Positions 7,811-16,260 of a stretch of 64,000 nt of DNA are shown here, piece by piece (position 1 is the first letter of the stretch; the number at the start of each line of letters is the position of its first letter). The DNA comes from Rhizobiales bacterium 62-17 (GTDB lineage Bacteria > Pseudomonadota > Alphaproteobacteria > Rhizobiales > Beijerinckiaceae): NCBI GenBank assembly GCA_001898965.1, contig MKVW01000009.1:525809-589808 (forward strand), read 5' to 3'. A model generated the notes under the pieces. The model made no database searches. It saw only the letters and a program-made list of their open reading frames with translations, and had not been told where the DNA came from. A program made the translations under genes and the position numbers.

Positions 7811-8674
7811 ATGCAAGGTGGCAAGGCCCACAGGTTAGGACGAAGAACGGCGCTGCTGGCGGCCATGCTTGTCACGTCAAGCCTGGCGCAAGGGCAGCAG
7901 TCCGCGCCACATCCCTCGATTGTCTCTGCCAATCTCTGCGCCGATCAGCTCGTGCTGGCGCTGGCCGATCGCCAGCAGATCGTCTCCCTCAGTCCCTTTG
8001 CCAGGGATGCGAATATCTCGTTTCTCGCCCATGAGGCCGCGGGGGTGCCGCGGAATACCGGCGCCGCCGAGGAATTGATCCGTCTCTCCGCCGATCTCAT
8101 CGTGCTTGGCCGCTACGATAACAGGCTGACGCGGGATTTCCTCACGACCAAGGAACGGCCCTTCGCCATGGTCGATTCCTGGGTCAGTCTCGACGAGACC
8201 CGGCAGGAGATCGCCGGCCTGGCCGCCCGCTTCGGCCATGCCGAGCGCGGCGCGGCTTTGATCGCCACCATCGATGCAAGCACCGGCGCGCTGGAAGCCC
8301 TGGCGAGCAAGGTGCCGCAGCGCAGCTTCCTCATCCTGCATCGGCGCGGCTATGTCCTGCATGCCGGGCTGGCCGGCGATCTCGCCGTCAAGGCAGGCTT
8401 GCGCAATGCCGCCGGCGACGTGGGGCTGCGGGCCAACGGCTTCGTCGATCTGGAACGGGTGGTCGCGGCCAGGCCTGATTACCTGATGGTGGCGGAAAGC
8501 GCCGACCGTCCGGAAGACCAGGGCGAGGCCTTGCTCGAACATCCGGCCCTGCGCCGGCTTTATCCGCCCGCCCGGCGCCTGGTCGTGCCCGACCTGCTCA
8601 CCATATGCCCCGGTCCCGCCATCCCCGCCCTGGCGGCGAGATTGGCCCAGGAAATCACTGCCAAGGTGCGGTGA
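7811..8674 (+). CDS. btuF: Periplasmic cobalamin-binding protein of the BtuF/FecB type
   Basis: 287 residues from the ATG at 7811. The start region has basic residues (RLGRR) and a hydrophobic stretch ending near SLAQG, a plausible signal peptide. The mature part has the two-lobed helical-backbone fold of class III binding proteins, with IVSANLCADQLVLALADRQQIVSLSP and ADLIVLGRYDNRLTRDFL segments typical of BtuF. It is transcribed away from btuB and starts only about 30 bases beyond the riboswitch. Its promoter must therefore lie within DNA that encodes the riboswitch or be extremely close to it. An in-frame longer version starting at 7613 runs through the riboswitch and is rejected. Confidence 0.82.
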   Translation: MQGGKAHRLGRRTALLAAMLVTSSLAQGQQSAPHPSIVSANLCADQLVLALADRQQIVSLSPFARDANISFLAHEAAGVPRNTGAAEELIRLSADLIVLGRYDNRLTRDFLTTKERPFAMVDSWVSLDETRQEIAGLAARFGHAERGAALIATIDASTGALEALASKVPQRSFLILHRRGYVLHAGLAGDLAVKAGLRNAAGDVGLRANGFVDLERVVAARPDYLMVAESADRPEDQGEALLEHPALRRLYPPARRLVVPDLLTICPGPAIPALAARLAQEITAKVR

Positions 8675-8837
8675 AGCCGCGTCAAAAGGTTCCGGCCATT
8701 TCGACACTCATGTCGCCGATTGCGCCATGGCGGAAACAGCCGTTTGAGCTAGACTGTTCGCCGATCGCCGGTCGGTACAGAAAAACTCCAGCGCGACATG
8801 GATCCCGCCGGCCGATCTCGCACATTGGGAGAGAAAC

Positions 8838-9323
8838 ATGGCCGCTGAGACCGTCACCGCGCAAATCCCCGCCGAGGAACTGGAAGCGCGGCACCTGGAA
8901 GCCGAGAAAAGATATGGCAACTTCCGCTACCAGAAGCCGGAAGGTGTCAGTGCGGGAAAGGGCTTTGTCGCGCTGCACCGGACCGATCTGTTCAAGGCCG
9001 TCGTGCAAATCGTCAAAAAGGGCGGCGGCGAAAACAACCTTCACTATCATTCAAGGGTCGATACGTTCTGGATGGTGATCAAGGGCCGCGTCCGCTTCTA
9101 CGGACCCAATGACGTGCTGATCGGCGAATTCGGTCCCAACGAAGGCACGGTGACGCCGCGCTTTTCGCGCTACTGGTTTGAAAGCGCCGGCGACGAAGAA
9201 CTCGAGCTTCTGCAAGTCGCCGCCTATGCGCCACACGCCAAGGACGGCGGCCGCACGGACGTCTCCGCGCAACGCTTCGTACCGGGAACGGGCGAGCTCT
9301 ATTCCGCTGCGGAGAAGAAATAG
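8838..9323 (+). CDS. Cupin-domain protein of unknown function
   Basis: 161 residues with a single small beta-barrel cupin domain. The first cupin motif is seen as HYHSRVDTFWMVIKG, with the His-x-His metal-ligand pair, but the usual Glu is not obvious. The second motif, near PRFSRYWFESAGDEELELLQV, is weak and lacks a clear His. An AGAG-type ribosome site (GGGAGAG) precedes the ATG at 8838. It lies between btuF and cobU but points toward cobU, so it is probably its own unit. The function cannot be assigned; a metal-dependent enzyme or a small-ligand binder is possible. Confidence 0.75.
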   Translation: MAAETVTAQIPAEELEARHLEAEKRYGNFRYQKPEGVSAGKGFVALHRTDLFKAVVQIVKKGGGENNLHYHSRVDTFWMVIKGRVRFYGPNDVLIGEFGPNEGTVTPRFSRYWFESAGDEELELLQVAAYAPHAKDGGRTDVSAQRFVPGTGELYSAAEKK

Positions 9324-9347
9324 GTGGAAGACGAGGCTTTACCTGCA

Positions 9348-9382
9348 CAGACACGCGCGGCGTGATCCGGAGCCAGGGGCAG
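9348..9382. repeat. Decayed half copy of the dispersed palindromic repeat
   Basis: The minus strand reads CCCCTGGCTCCGGATCACGC followed by CGCGCGTGTCTG. It matches the right arm of the full repeat copies elsewhere in the window over about 30 bases but lacks the partner arm and the terminal GATGACAC. It lies just past the end of cobU, between two convergent genes. Confidence 0.55.
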
Positions 9383-9384
9383 CC

Positions 9385-9900
9385 CTATCCCTTGATCCAC
9401 AGCGGCAGCCCCGCCACCACCAGCACCACTTTGACAGCGGTGGCGGCCACCGCCTGATTGAGCCGCCCCTGAGCGTCGCGGAAGGCGCGGCCGAGCGCGT
9501 TCTCCGGCACGATGCCGAACCCCACCTCGTTGCTGACCAGGATGAGCGGATGTGGGCAGGCGGCGACGGCTTCCGTCAGCGCCTGGCTCTGGGCCGTAAC
9601 GTCCTGCCCGGCCAGCATCACGTTGGCGAGCCACAGCGTCAGGCAGTCGACGACGACGGTCACGTCATCAGCGGCGGCCGCCGCGATCGCCTCGGGCAGC
9701 GCCAGCGGCGCCTCGATGGTCGTCCAGTCAGCGCCTCGCTCCGCCCGGTGGTGGGCGATACGCGCGGTCATTTCGGCATCGCCAGCCGTGGCGGTGACGA
9801 TGATCCGCTTCCGCAAACGGGCGCTTTCGGCCAATTGCTGCGCGAAACGGCTCTTGCCGGAGCGGGCGCCGCCTAAAATCAGGGTTGTTTGAGCCGCCAT
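9385..9900 (-). CDS. cobU: Adenosylcobinamide kinase / adenosylcobinamide-phosphate guanylyltransferase
   Basis: 171 residues, the usual length of CobU/CobP. The P-loop GGARSGKS is at 10-17, and AHHRAERGADWTTIE at about 49-63 includes the His pair where the GMP adduct forms in the family. VVVDCLTLWLANVM (82-95) and SNEVGFGIVPENALGRAFRDAQGRLNQ (123-149) are also diagnostic. The enzyme phosphorylates adenosylcobinamide and adds GMP, giving the activated precursor for the lower ligand. It fits the nearby B12 uptake genes as a salvage step, but it is about 700 bases beyond btuF and on the other strand. Confidence 0.92.
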   Translation of the reverse strand: MAAQTTLILGGARSGKSRFAQQLAESARLRKRIIVTATAGDAEMTARIAHHRAERGADWTTIEAPLALPEAIAAAAADDVTVVVDCLTLWLANVMLAGQDVTAQSQALTEAVAACPHPLILVSNEVGFGIVPENALGRAFRDAQGRLNQAVAATAVKVVLVVAGLPLWIKG

Positions 9901-9977
9901 CCGCTCCGTTTCCTTTTCCGTAGCGCTGCCTATGCTAGCAATTCCTCACATCGTCCAGGGCTGCCTTAGAACTCGCA

Positions 9978-11144
9978 ATGAATCCCATTCTCGCTGATCT
10001 GCCGACCACCATTTTCGACGTCATGTCCGGGCTTGCCCGCGATCTCAATGCCATCAATCTCGGCCAGGGCTTTCCGGACGATCCGGGGCCCGAAGATGTG
10101 CGCCGCGCCGCCGCAGATGCGGTGCTGAACGGCTACAACCAATATCCGCCGATGATGGGTCTGCCGGAACTGCGCCAGGCGATCGCGGCGCATTACCGCC
10201 ATTTCCAGGGCCTGGAGCTCGATCCGATGACCGAGGTCATGGTGACATCGGGCGCCACCGAGGCTTTGGCCGGGGCGCTGATGGCGGTGATCGAGCCGGG
10301 CGACGAGGTCGTGCTGTTCCAGCCGATGTATGACGCCTATCTGCCGCTGGTGCAGCGCGCCGGCGGCGTGCCGAAATTCGTCAATCTGCGCCCGCCGTCC
10401 TGGACCATGGCACGCGAGGATCTGGAGCGCGCCTTCGGCCCCAAGACCAAGGCGGTCGTCTTCAACAATCCGCACAATCCCTGCGGCGTCGTCTATGAGC
10501 GCGAGCAGCTCGAACTGCTGGCGGAATTCTGCGTCAAACACGATGTCGTCGCCATCTGCGACGAGGTCTGGGAACATCTCGTCTTCGACGGCCGCAAGCA
10601 TATCCCGCTGATGAGCCTGCCTGGCATGCGCGAACGCACGGTCAAGATTGGCTCGGCCGGCAAGATCTTTTCGCTCACCGGCTGGAAGGTTGGCCTCGTC
10701 GCGGCGGCGCCCGCTGTCATGAAAGGCCTGTCCAAGGCGCATCAATTCATCACCTTCACCACGCCGCCGAACCTGCAGATTGGCGTCGCGCATGGCTTGC
10801 TGAAAGACGACGCCTATTTCTCCACCATGCGCCAGACGTTCCAGGCGAGCCGCGATCGCTTCACCGCCGGCCTCAAGGATGTCGGTTTCAAGGTGATCCC
10901 GAGCCAGGGCACCTATTTCGTGACCATCGATATCAGTGAACTCGCCATTTCCGACGATGTGACCTTCGCGCAAAAGCTGGTGCGCGAATTCGGTGTGGCG
11001 ACCATACCGGTGTCGGCTTTCTATGCGGAGAATGTCTATCGCAGTGCGGTGCGGTTCTGCTTCGCCAAAAAGGACGATACGCAGGACCGAGCCCTCGAAC
11101 GCTTGCACAAGGCCGCCCCTGCCTTCGGACTTCCAGGAAAATAA
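9978..11144 (+). CDS. PLP-dependent class I/II aminotransferase
   Basis: 388 residues of fold-type I aminotransferase. NLGQGFPDDPGP near 27-38 and NNPHNPCG at 163-170 are substrate and cofactor motifs. Lys229 in SAGKIFSLTGWKVG is the Schiff-base lysine, and the C-terminal Arg for the substrate carboxylate is probably in VYRSAVRFCFAKK. The set resembles the YbdL/kynurenine-oxoglutarate/methionine aminotransferase branch, but substrate choice cannot be read here. It diverges from cobU and is followed 19 bases later by the PotF-like gene, so the two may be cotranscribed. Confidence 0.88.
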   Translation: MNPILADLPTTIFDVMSGLARDLNAINLGQGFPDDPGPEDVRRAAADAVLNGYNQYPPMMGLPELRQAIAAHYRHFQGLELDPMTEVMVTSGATEALAGALMAVIEPGDEVVLFQPMYDAYLPLVQRAGGVPKFVNLRPPSWTMAREDLERAFGPKTKAVVFNNPHNPCGVVYEREQLELLAEFCVKHDVVAICDEVWEHLVFDGRKHIPLMSLPGMRERTVKIGSAGKIFSLTGWKVGLVAAAPAVMKGLSKAHQFITFTTPPNLQIGVAHGLLKDDAYFSTMRQTFQASRDRFTAGLKDVGFKVIPSQGTYFVTIDISELAISDDVTFAQKLVREFGVATIPVSAFYAENVYRSAVRFCFAKKDDTQDRALERLHKAAPAFGLPGK

Positions 11145-11163
11145 GAAAAGCAAGGACTAAGAA

Positions 11164-12249
11164 ATGCGGAAACTCGTCACCTCTTTTGTCGCGCTGCTGG
11201 CTCTTGCCGCGCCTGCTCTGGCTCAGACCAAAGTGGTGAACGTCTTCAACTGGTCCGACTATATCGACCAAAAACTTCTCGACGAATTCACCAAGCAGAC
11301 CGGCATCAAGGTCGTTTACGACACCTATGATTCCAACGAGACCCTGGAAACGCGCTTGCTCGCCGGCAAGAGCGGTTATGACGTGGTGGTGCCGTCGGGC
11401 ACTTTCCTGCAGCGGCAGATCAAGGCGGGCATCTATCAAAAGCTCGACCGCGCGAAACTGCCGAACCTGTCGGAAATCTGGCCGGAGATCGCCACGCGGC
11501 TGTCGGCCTATGATCCCGGCAACGAATATTCCGTCAACTATATGTGGTTCACCACCGGCATTGCCTTCAACGTGGAGAAAGTGAAGGCGCGTCTCGGCGA
11601 GCGGGCGATCGACTCCTGGGACATGATTTTCAAGCCGGAGAATCTCAAGAAAGTCGCCGACTGCGGCGTCTATATGCTCGACAGTCCCGAGGATATTCTG
11701 GCGGTCGCGCTGCGTTATCTCGGCCTCAATCCGGAAACGCGCAACCAGACCGAGATCAAGCGGGCGGCCGATCTCGTCATGCAGGTCAAACCCTATATCC
11801 GCAAATTCCACTCGTCCGAATATATCAATGCGCTCGCCAACGGCGATATCTGCATGGCGGTGGGCTGGGCCGGCGACAGTTTTCAGGCGCGCAACCGGGC
11901 GCGCGAGGCCGGCAATGGCATCGTCATCGACTATGTGATCCCCAAGGAGGGCACGCTGATGTCGATGGACAATCTCGCCATCCCCAAGGATGCCGAACAT
12001 GTCGACGAGGCCTATGCCTTCATCAACTTCTTGCTGCGGCCGGAGGTCGCCGCCCGCAACAGCACGGTGACCAATTTCGCCAGCGGCGTCTTGAAAGCCA
12101 AGGCTTTGCTCGCGCCCGAGATCGCCGACAACAAGTCGATCTATCCCGACGAGGCGACCATGCGCCGCCTCTTCACCGTCACGCCGTATGACCAGACCTT
12201 GCAGCGTTACGTGACGCGCGAATGGACGCGGATCAAGACGGCGCGGTGA
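11164..12249 (+). CDS. Polyamine ABC transporter periplasmic binding protein (PotF/PotD-like)
   Basis: 361 residues with a classic signal peptide (MRKLVTSFVALLALAAPALAQ). The mature start, KVVNVFNWSDYIDQKLLDEFTKQTGIKV, is the hallmark of putrescine/spermidine binding proteins. CMAVGWAGDSFQARNRA and YVIPKEGTLMSMDNLAIPKDAEHVDEAYAFINFLL are also family features, the last containing part of the polyamine pocket. No potG, potH or potI lies in the window, so it is an orphan here and must use a transporter encoded elsewhere or have another role. Confidence 0.88.
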   Translation: MRKLVTSFVALLALAAPALAQTKVVNVFNWSDYIDQKLLDEFTKQTGIKVVYDTYDSNETLETRLLAGKSGYDVVVPSGTFLQRQIKAGIYQKLDRAKLPNLSEIWPEIATRLSAYDPGNEYSVNYMWFTTGIAFNVEKVKARLGERAIDSWDMIFKPENLKKVADCGVYMLDSPEDILAVALRYLGLNPETRNQTEIKRAADLVMQVKPYIRKFHSSEYINALANGDICMAVGWAGDSFQARNRAREAGNGIVIDYVIPKEGTLMSMDNLAIPKDAEHVDEAYAFINFLLRPEVAARNSTVTNFASGVLKAKALLAPEIADNKSIYPDEATMRRLFTVTPYDQTLQRYVTREWTRIKTAR

Positions 12250-12282
12250 GCGTGAAGTTGGTGGGCGCTTGCGCGCATCTTG

Positions 12283-12402
12283 GTGTCATCCCGGACGCAC
12301 CATAGGTGCGATCCGGGAACCAGGGGCAAAAGCTCCAGCCATTCCACATTCTACAACACGCCCCTGGCCCCCGGATCACGCTGCGCCTGTCCGGAGTGAC
12401 AC
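12283..12402. repeat. Dispersed palindromic repeat, copy A
   Basis: The left arm starts GTGTCATCCCGGACGC and ends near CCAGGGGC. The right arm starts GCCCCTGGCCCCCGGATCAC and ends GTCCGGAGTGACAC. The arms are inverted to each other, and each also holds its own smaller hairpin (CCCGGA...TCCGGG type). The centre is about 40 bases of unrelated sequence. The copy occupies the space between the PotF-like gene and dnaA, which converge on it. Confidence 0.9.
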
Positions 12403-12478
12403 GAAGGTCGAGGCCGTCAACAAGTCTTCCGCCTGCGCTCAAATCTTTGATCGTCACCGCCGGCTGTTTGCAAAACAT

Positions 12479-12510
12479 TCATCCCGGAACGCGGGCTGCG
12501 TCCGGGATGA
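12479..12510 (-). terminator. Hairpin downstream of dnaA, short form of the repeat
   Basis: A perfect 10-bp stem, TCATCCCGGA (12479-12488) and TCCGGGATGA (12501-12510), has a 12-base loop. On the minus strand it is followed by ATGTTTTGC, so it could terminate dnaA transcription. Its stem is the outer stem of one arm of the dispersed repeat. Confidence 0.6.
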
Positions 12511-12543
12511 TATTCGACATCGTTATGGGAAAGCGCGAAACCC

Positions 12544-14067
12544 TTACTCGGTCAGCATGCGCTTGAGCAGTTCGAGCTCTTCCGACAGCGGATTGTCGGA
12601 CTTCGACAAGGCTTCGATCTTGCGCACCGCATGCAACACGGTGGTGTGATCGCGTCCGCCGAAGCGGCGGCCGATCTCCGGCAGCGAGCGCAGGGTGAGA
12701 ACCTTGGCCAGATACATGGCGATCTGGCGCGGGCGCACCACGGTTGCCGTGCGGCGCGACGACAAGATATCGGATTTTGAGACGTTGTAGTGGCTGGCAA
12801 CGAGCTTCTGAATATCTTCGATGCGCACGCGCTTCGGTTCGCTGGTGCGCACCAGATCGCGAATGGCGCTTTCGGCCATTTCCACCGTCAGCGGCGCGCC
12901 GGCCAAGGTCGAATGGGCGATCAGGCGATTGATGGCGCCGTCGAGATCGCGGCCATTGGTCTGAATGGCATTGGCGACATATTTGAAGACGCTTTCTGGC
13001 ACGTTGAACGCCGGATGGGCCGCTTTGGCGGTGGCAACGAGCGATTCCACCATCTTGAGCCGCAGGCTTTCGTCGAACGGGCGCATCTGCACGCACAGAC
13101 CGCCCGACAAGCGCGAACGGGTGCGCTCGTCGATGTTCTCGAGATCGGACGGCGGCCGGTCGGCGGCGATCACCACCTGGCGGCGTGCATCGATCAGCGC
13201 GTTCAGCGTGTGGCAGAACTCCTGCGGAATCGATTTGCCACGCAGGAATTGCACGTCGTCGATCACGAGCGTGTCGATGCCGCGCAGCTTCTCTTTGAAT
13301 TGAATGGCGGTCTGCGTGCGCAGGGCCGCGACGAAGCTATACATGAAGCGCTCGGCCGTCAGATAGATGACCTTCTGCCCGTTGGCGGCGGCTGCATGGG
13401 CGATCGCCTGCAACAGATGCGTCTTGCCGAGGCCGACCGAGGAAAAGATGTAGAGCGGATTGAACTGTGTCGGTTCATCGCGTGTGCCGCGGGATACTTT
13501 CATCGCCGCCGCATGGGCGAGCTGGTTCGGGCCACCGACGATGAAGGAATCGAAGGTGAAGTGTTTGTCGAGCGGCGCGCCGGCGAAAGCATCGTTCGGT
13601 TCCACATCGGTCGGCATAACATCGGCCTTGCGCGCGGCCGGCGCGAGAACGGCGCTCGCGCGAACCGGCGATGCTTCGTGATGCGATTCACCCGCGCTGC
13701 TCACGGCATTTTGCGGCTGCCCGACGAGAACGGGGCGTCGCACGCTGGAGCGCACGTCGACGATGACATGGGTGGCGCCGGAGAATTCAGCGGCGACCGC
13801 GAACGTCAGGCGCTCAAGATAATGCGACTGAATCCAGCTTTTGAGGAACTTCGTGGGAACCGAACAGAACAACGTCGTTCCGTTCATGCGCTCGAATTCG
13901 AGCCGCGCGAACCACGAGCTGTAAACGTCCTTGCCGACTTCGCTACGCAGACGCTGACAGACCCGTTCCCAAGCGACATTCATTTCGTTGCGCTGCGCTG
14001 TGTCCGCGCCAGCTGAGGCCGGGCGCAGTTCGTGATGGTCTGAAGCGGGTTGCGAGTTGAATGTCAT
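12544..14067 (-). CDS. dnaA: Chromosomal replication initiator protein DnaA
   Basis: 507 residues from the ATG at 14067. A TTG four codons upstream (14079) is an alternative start. Domain I is at about 30-100 and contains [22 protein letters not shown] low-complexity linker runs to about 165. The AAA+ domain has Walker A SSVGLGKT near 209-216 (Ser-Ser where Gly-Pro or similar is common), Walker B LVIDDVQF at 267-274 and an Arg-finger region [10 protein letters not shown]. Domain IV ends with the DNA-binding signature [16 protein letters not shown]. It binds DnaA boxes and opens the origin. The neighbouring rpsT gene is the usual Hyphomicrobiales partner. Confidence 0.97.
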   Translation of the reverse strand: MTFNSQPASDHHELRPASAGADTAQRNEMNVAWERVCQRLRSEVGKDVYSSWFARLEFERMNGTTLFCSVPTKFLKSWIQSHYLERLTFAVAAEFSGATHVIVDVRSSVRRPVLVGQPQNAVSSAGESHHEASPVRASAVLAPAARKADVMPTDVEPNDAFAGAPLDKHFTFDSFIVGGPNQLAHAAAMKVSRGTRDEPTQFNPLYIFSSVGLGKTHLLQAIAHAAAANGQKVIYLTAERFMYSFVAALRTQTAIQFKEKLRGIDTLVIDDVQFLRGKSIPQEFCHTLNALIDARRQVVIAADRPPSDLENIDERTRSRLSGGLCVQMRPFDESLRLKMVESLVATAKAAHPAFNVPESVFKYVANAIQTNGRDLDGAINRLIAHSTLAGAPLTVEMAESAIRDLVRTSEPKRVRIEDIQKLVASHYNVSKSDILSSRRTATVVRPRQIAMYLAKVLTLRSLPEIGRRFGGRDHTTVLHAVRKIEALSKSDNPLSEELELLKRMLTE

Positions 14068-14779
14068 GGCAATGTCCAAAGAATAACCGTCCGTCGTCTG
14101 GCATGGCCAAACGGCAACGCACGGAGATGATGAGTGGTTTCTGTGCTGAAATTGAGCCTGATCAGCTATGAACAGCGATCGATGTCAAGGCCCGACAGAG
14201 CGCGAACTCGGCAAAGCGGAAAAAACAATTCTTTCGAAACAATCGATGATGAAATTGAGATCCGCCGCCATGTCCCCGTCTCCGTTTGCAGTTGTTCTGC
14301 ATCTTGCTTGGCCTCTGTCATCGAGCTTGTCCCCAGTCGACAACAGCAATCACTTGCACGTTCCAACGACACGCACCTGCCTCGTTCATTCTTTCTGAAA
14401 ATGTTTAAACGCTACCGCGAGAGAACATGTTTCTCGTGCGGCAAGCCCGCGCCGTCAGATCAACTTATTCACTGCTGTGAACAACGTGCAACACAAAGCG
14501 CAAGCGCGGCTCGAAATAAATATTCACGCGTGTGCGGCTTTTCGATTGACGCGGATAAATGGCTGATTCCGCGCGACAAGAAATTTACGCATTTTCGTCG
14601 CAATTGACGCTCTAAAACATTGGAGGCGATGCGACGACGTCAGAGTCACGATTGAACATGGCTTGCACGCAGAGCGTTTTAAGCTTGCCCTGCAAAACGC
14701 TGATTCATTGAAGGATTATTTGCTCGGTAAAATTCGCTGCACGAATGCTGCGTGACGACGAAGTGACAATCACAAAACA
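14068..14779. promoter_or_regulatory. Long leader/promoter region of dnaA with weak DnaA-box-like sites
   Basis: About 710 bases without a credible gene lie between dnaA and the rpsT terminator. The stretch is locally more A+T rich than its neighbours. Near 14464-14483 lie TTATTCACT and TGTGAACAA, each one mismatch from a DnaA box and facing each other. A third weaker match (inverse of TTATCCGCG) is near 14550. An imperfect palindrome with core AACATGTT is at 14418-14436, and GTTTAAAC is at 14403-14410. It probably holds the dnaA promoter with possible self-regulation. I do not claim it is the origin. Confidence 0.35.
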
Positions 14780-14809
14780 AAAAGCCCGGATCGATCGATC
14801 CGGGCTTTT
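14780..14809 (-). terminator. Rho-independent terminator after rpsT
   Basis: A perfect 30-base palindrome with 15-base arms, AAAAGCCCGGATCGA and its complement, lies 37 bases past the rpsT stop. On the minus strand it runs into TTTTTGTTTTG, a good U tract. It can form the bidirectional terminator that isolates rpsT from the dnaA leader. Confidence 0.92.
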
Positions 14810-14846
14810 AGATTCAGTTCAATGACAAAGCGTTTGCGCTCTAAAA

Positions 14847-15107
14847 TCAGAGAGCCTTCACGCGATGAGCAAGACGCGAAACCTTACGCGACGCGGTGTT
14901 CTTGTGCAGGATGCCCTTCTGTGCCGCGCGCATGATGATCGGCGCAGCGGTGTCGAAAGCCGACTTGGCAGCAGCGGCATCACCGGAAGCGATGGCCTCT
15001 TCGAGCTTGCGAACATAAGTGCGCATCGCGCTGCGGCGCGAGCGGTTGACCGCGGTGCGACGCGCGATCTTTCTGACAGCCTTGCGGGCCGACGTTGTGT
15101 TAGCCAT
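14847..15107 (-). CDS. rpsT: 30S ribosomal protein S20
   Basis: 86 residues starting [21 protein letters not shown], the conserved S20 N terminus, and ending in HRVKAL. It is highly basic and alpha-helical, as for the family. The ATG at 15107 follows AGGACA, and the nine extra in-frame residues upstream come from the leader hairpin and are excluded. S20 binds 16S rRNA early in small-subunit assembly. A terminator-like hairpin at 15125-15144 lies in its leader, and a strong terminator follows the gene, so it appears to be monocistronic. Confidence 0.97.
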   Translation of the reverse strand: MANTTSARKAVRKIARRTAVNRSRRSAMRTYVRKLEEAIASGDAAAAKSAFDTAAPIIMRAAQKGILHKNTASRKVSRLAHRVKAL

Positions 15108-15118
15108 GTGTTGTCCTC

Positions 15119-15144
15119 GAAAAATGCCGGGCATCAGCCCGGCA
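15119..15144 (-). promoter_or_regulatory. Terminator-like hairpin in the rpsT leader
   Basis: On the minus strand a 7-bp stem, TGCCGGG with CCCGGCA (15125-15131 and 15138-15144), is followed by ATTTTTCG. This ends about a dozen bases before the rpsT ATG and close to its ribosome-binding site. It may be an attenuator, a structure used by S20 for self-control, or a second terminator for cysK read-through. Confidence 0.55.
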
Positions 15145-15167
15145 AGAATTTCAGCGACTGGCCAGAC

Positions 15168-15194
15168 AAGGGCCCGTCATGAGGGGGCCCTTTT
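15168..15194. terminator. Terminator between cysK and rpsT
   Basis: The arms AAGGGCCC (15168-15175) and GGGCCCTT (15185-15192) are separated by nine bases. The hairpin lies 29 bases beyond the cysK stop. The T run (TTTT) is on the plus strand. On the minus strand, the direction of cysK, the tail is only TTGTCT, so termination there may be incomplete. Confidence 0.6.
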
Positions 15195-15222
15195 AGGCGT
15201 AATAGCCCGCCGCGTCAACGTA

Positions 15223-16203
15223 TCAGAGTCCGTCAAAGAGCGCGGTCGAGAGATAGCGTTCGGCGAAGTCGGGCAGGATGGCAACGATATTTTTACCTTC
15301 CATGCCGGGCCGCGCCCCGATCTCCAGGGCTGCCGCCACGGCGGCGCCCGCCGAAATGCCGACCGGGACACCTTCCAGCCGGGCCAGTTTCCGGGAGGTG
15401 TCGAAAGCGGTCTGATTGCCGACGGTCACCACTTCGTCGATGACCGTACGGTCAAGGATGGCGGGGACGAAACCGGCGCCAATACCCTGGATCTTGTGCG
15501 GGCCGGGCTGGCCGCCCGACAGGACCGGGGAATCCTCGGGCTCCACGGCGACGATCTTGAGACCCGGCCGGCGCGGCTTCAGCACCTGGCCGACGCCGGT
15601 GATGGTGCCGCCCGTGCCGACGCCGGAAATGATGACATCGACCTCGCCCTTGGTGTCGTTCCAGATCTCTTCGGCCGTAGTTTTGCGATGAATCTCTGGA
15701 TTGGCGGGGTTTTCGAACTGTTGCGGGATGATGGCGCCCGGCGTCGCGGCGACGATCTCGTTGGCCTTGGCAATCGCGCCCTTCATGCCCTGGGCGGCCG
15801 GCGTCAGCACCAGTTCGGCGCCCAGAAGCGCCAGCATCTTGCGTCGTTCGATCGACATCGATTCCGGCATTACCAGCATGAGTTTATAGCCGCGCGCCGC
15901 CGCAACGAAAGCGAGTGCGATGCCCGTATTGCCCGAGGTCGGCTCGACCAGGGTGGATTTGCCCGGCTGGATTTTGCCGGCCGCTTCCAGCGCGTTGATC
16001 ATGGCGACGCCGATGCGGTCCTTGACGCTGGAGATCGGGTTGAAGAACTCGAGCTTGGCCAGGATATTGGCTTTTACGCCGGCATCATCGGCAATGCGCT
16101 TGAGACGGATGATCGGCGTATTGCCGATGGTGTCGGTGATGGAGTCGTAAACTCCGCCGCGGCCGGGCGCCTTCGTGGTCTGGCCTGATTTTGCTTCCGC
16201 CAT
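15223..16203 (-). CDS. cysK: Cysteine synthase A (O-acetylserine sulfhydrylase)
   Basis: 326 residues of beta-family PLP enzyme. Lys61 in NPISSVKDR is the Schiff-base lysine, TSGNTG at 90-94 binds the substrate carboxylate, and [11 protein letters not shown] holds the phosphate loop. The sequence matches CysK closely, with a slightly extended N terminus of about 18 residues. It makes cysteine from O-acetylserine and sulfide. It is the last gene of coaBC-dut-rrf2-cysK. A 57-base gap with a palindrome separates it from the regulator gene, so it probably also has its own promoter. Confidence 0.95.
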   Translation of the reverse strand: MAEAKSGQTTKAPGRGGVYDSITDTIGNTPIIRLKRIADDAGVKANILAKLEFFNPISSVKDRIGVAMINALEAAGKIQPGKSTLVEPTSGNTGIALAFVAAARGYKLMLVMPESMSIERRKMLALLGAELVLTPAAQGMKGAIAKANEIVAATPGAIIPQQFENPANPEIHRKTTAEEIWNDTKGEVDVIISGVGTGGTITGVGQVLKPRRPGLKIVAVEPEDSPVLSGGQPGPHKIQGIGAGFVPAILDRTVIDEVVTVGNQTAFDTSRKLARLEGVPVGISAGAAVAAALEIGARPGMEGKNIVAILPDFAERYLSTALFDGL

Positions 16204-16238
16204 GGGAGCCCTCCTTCGGAATTACCATACAAAAATTG

Positions 16239-16251
16239 TCTAAATAGTAGA
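16239..16251. promoter_or_regulatory. Candidate operator between rrf2 and cysK
   Basis: The 13-base sequence TCTAAATAGTAGA has inverted TCTA/TAGA halves around an A+T-rich centre. It lies within an A+T-rich stretch (about 16219-16258) in otherwise G+C-rich DNA. Short, similar TTACCATAC and AATACCAAG elements flank it. This is the kind of site Rrf2 regulators bind, and an rrf2 gene ends next to it. No experimental consensus is matched exactly. Confidence 0.4.
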
Positions 16252-16260
16252 ATACCAAGC

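Noticed and set aside
12790..14016. 408-codon open frame opposite dnaA
   Set aside because: It is an antisense shadow of dnaA with no recognisable protein features.
14134..14607. 157-codon frame upstream of dnaA
   Set aside because: It has unusual composition, no ribosome site and no domain, and lies in the expected dnaA promoter region.
14068..14846. Chromosomal origin of replication
   Set aside because: Only weak DnaA-box matches are present. In Hyphomicrobiales the origin is often not beside dnaA, and GC skew cannot be measured from this window.
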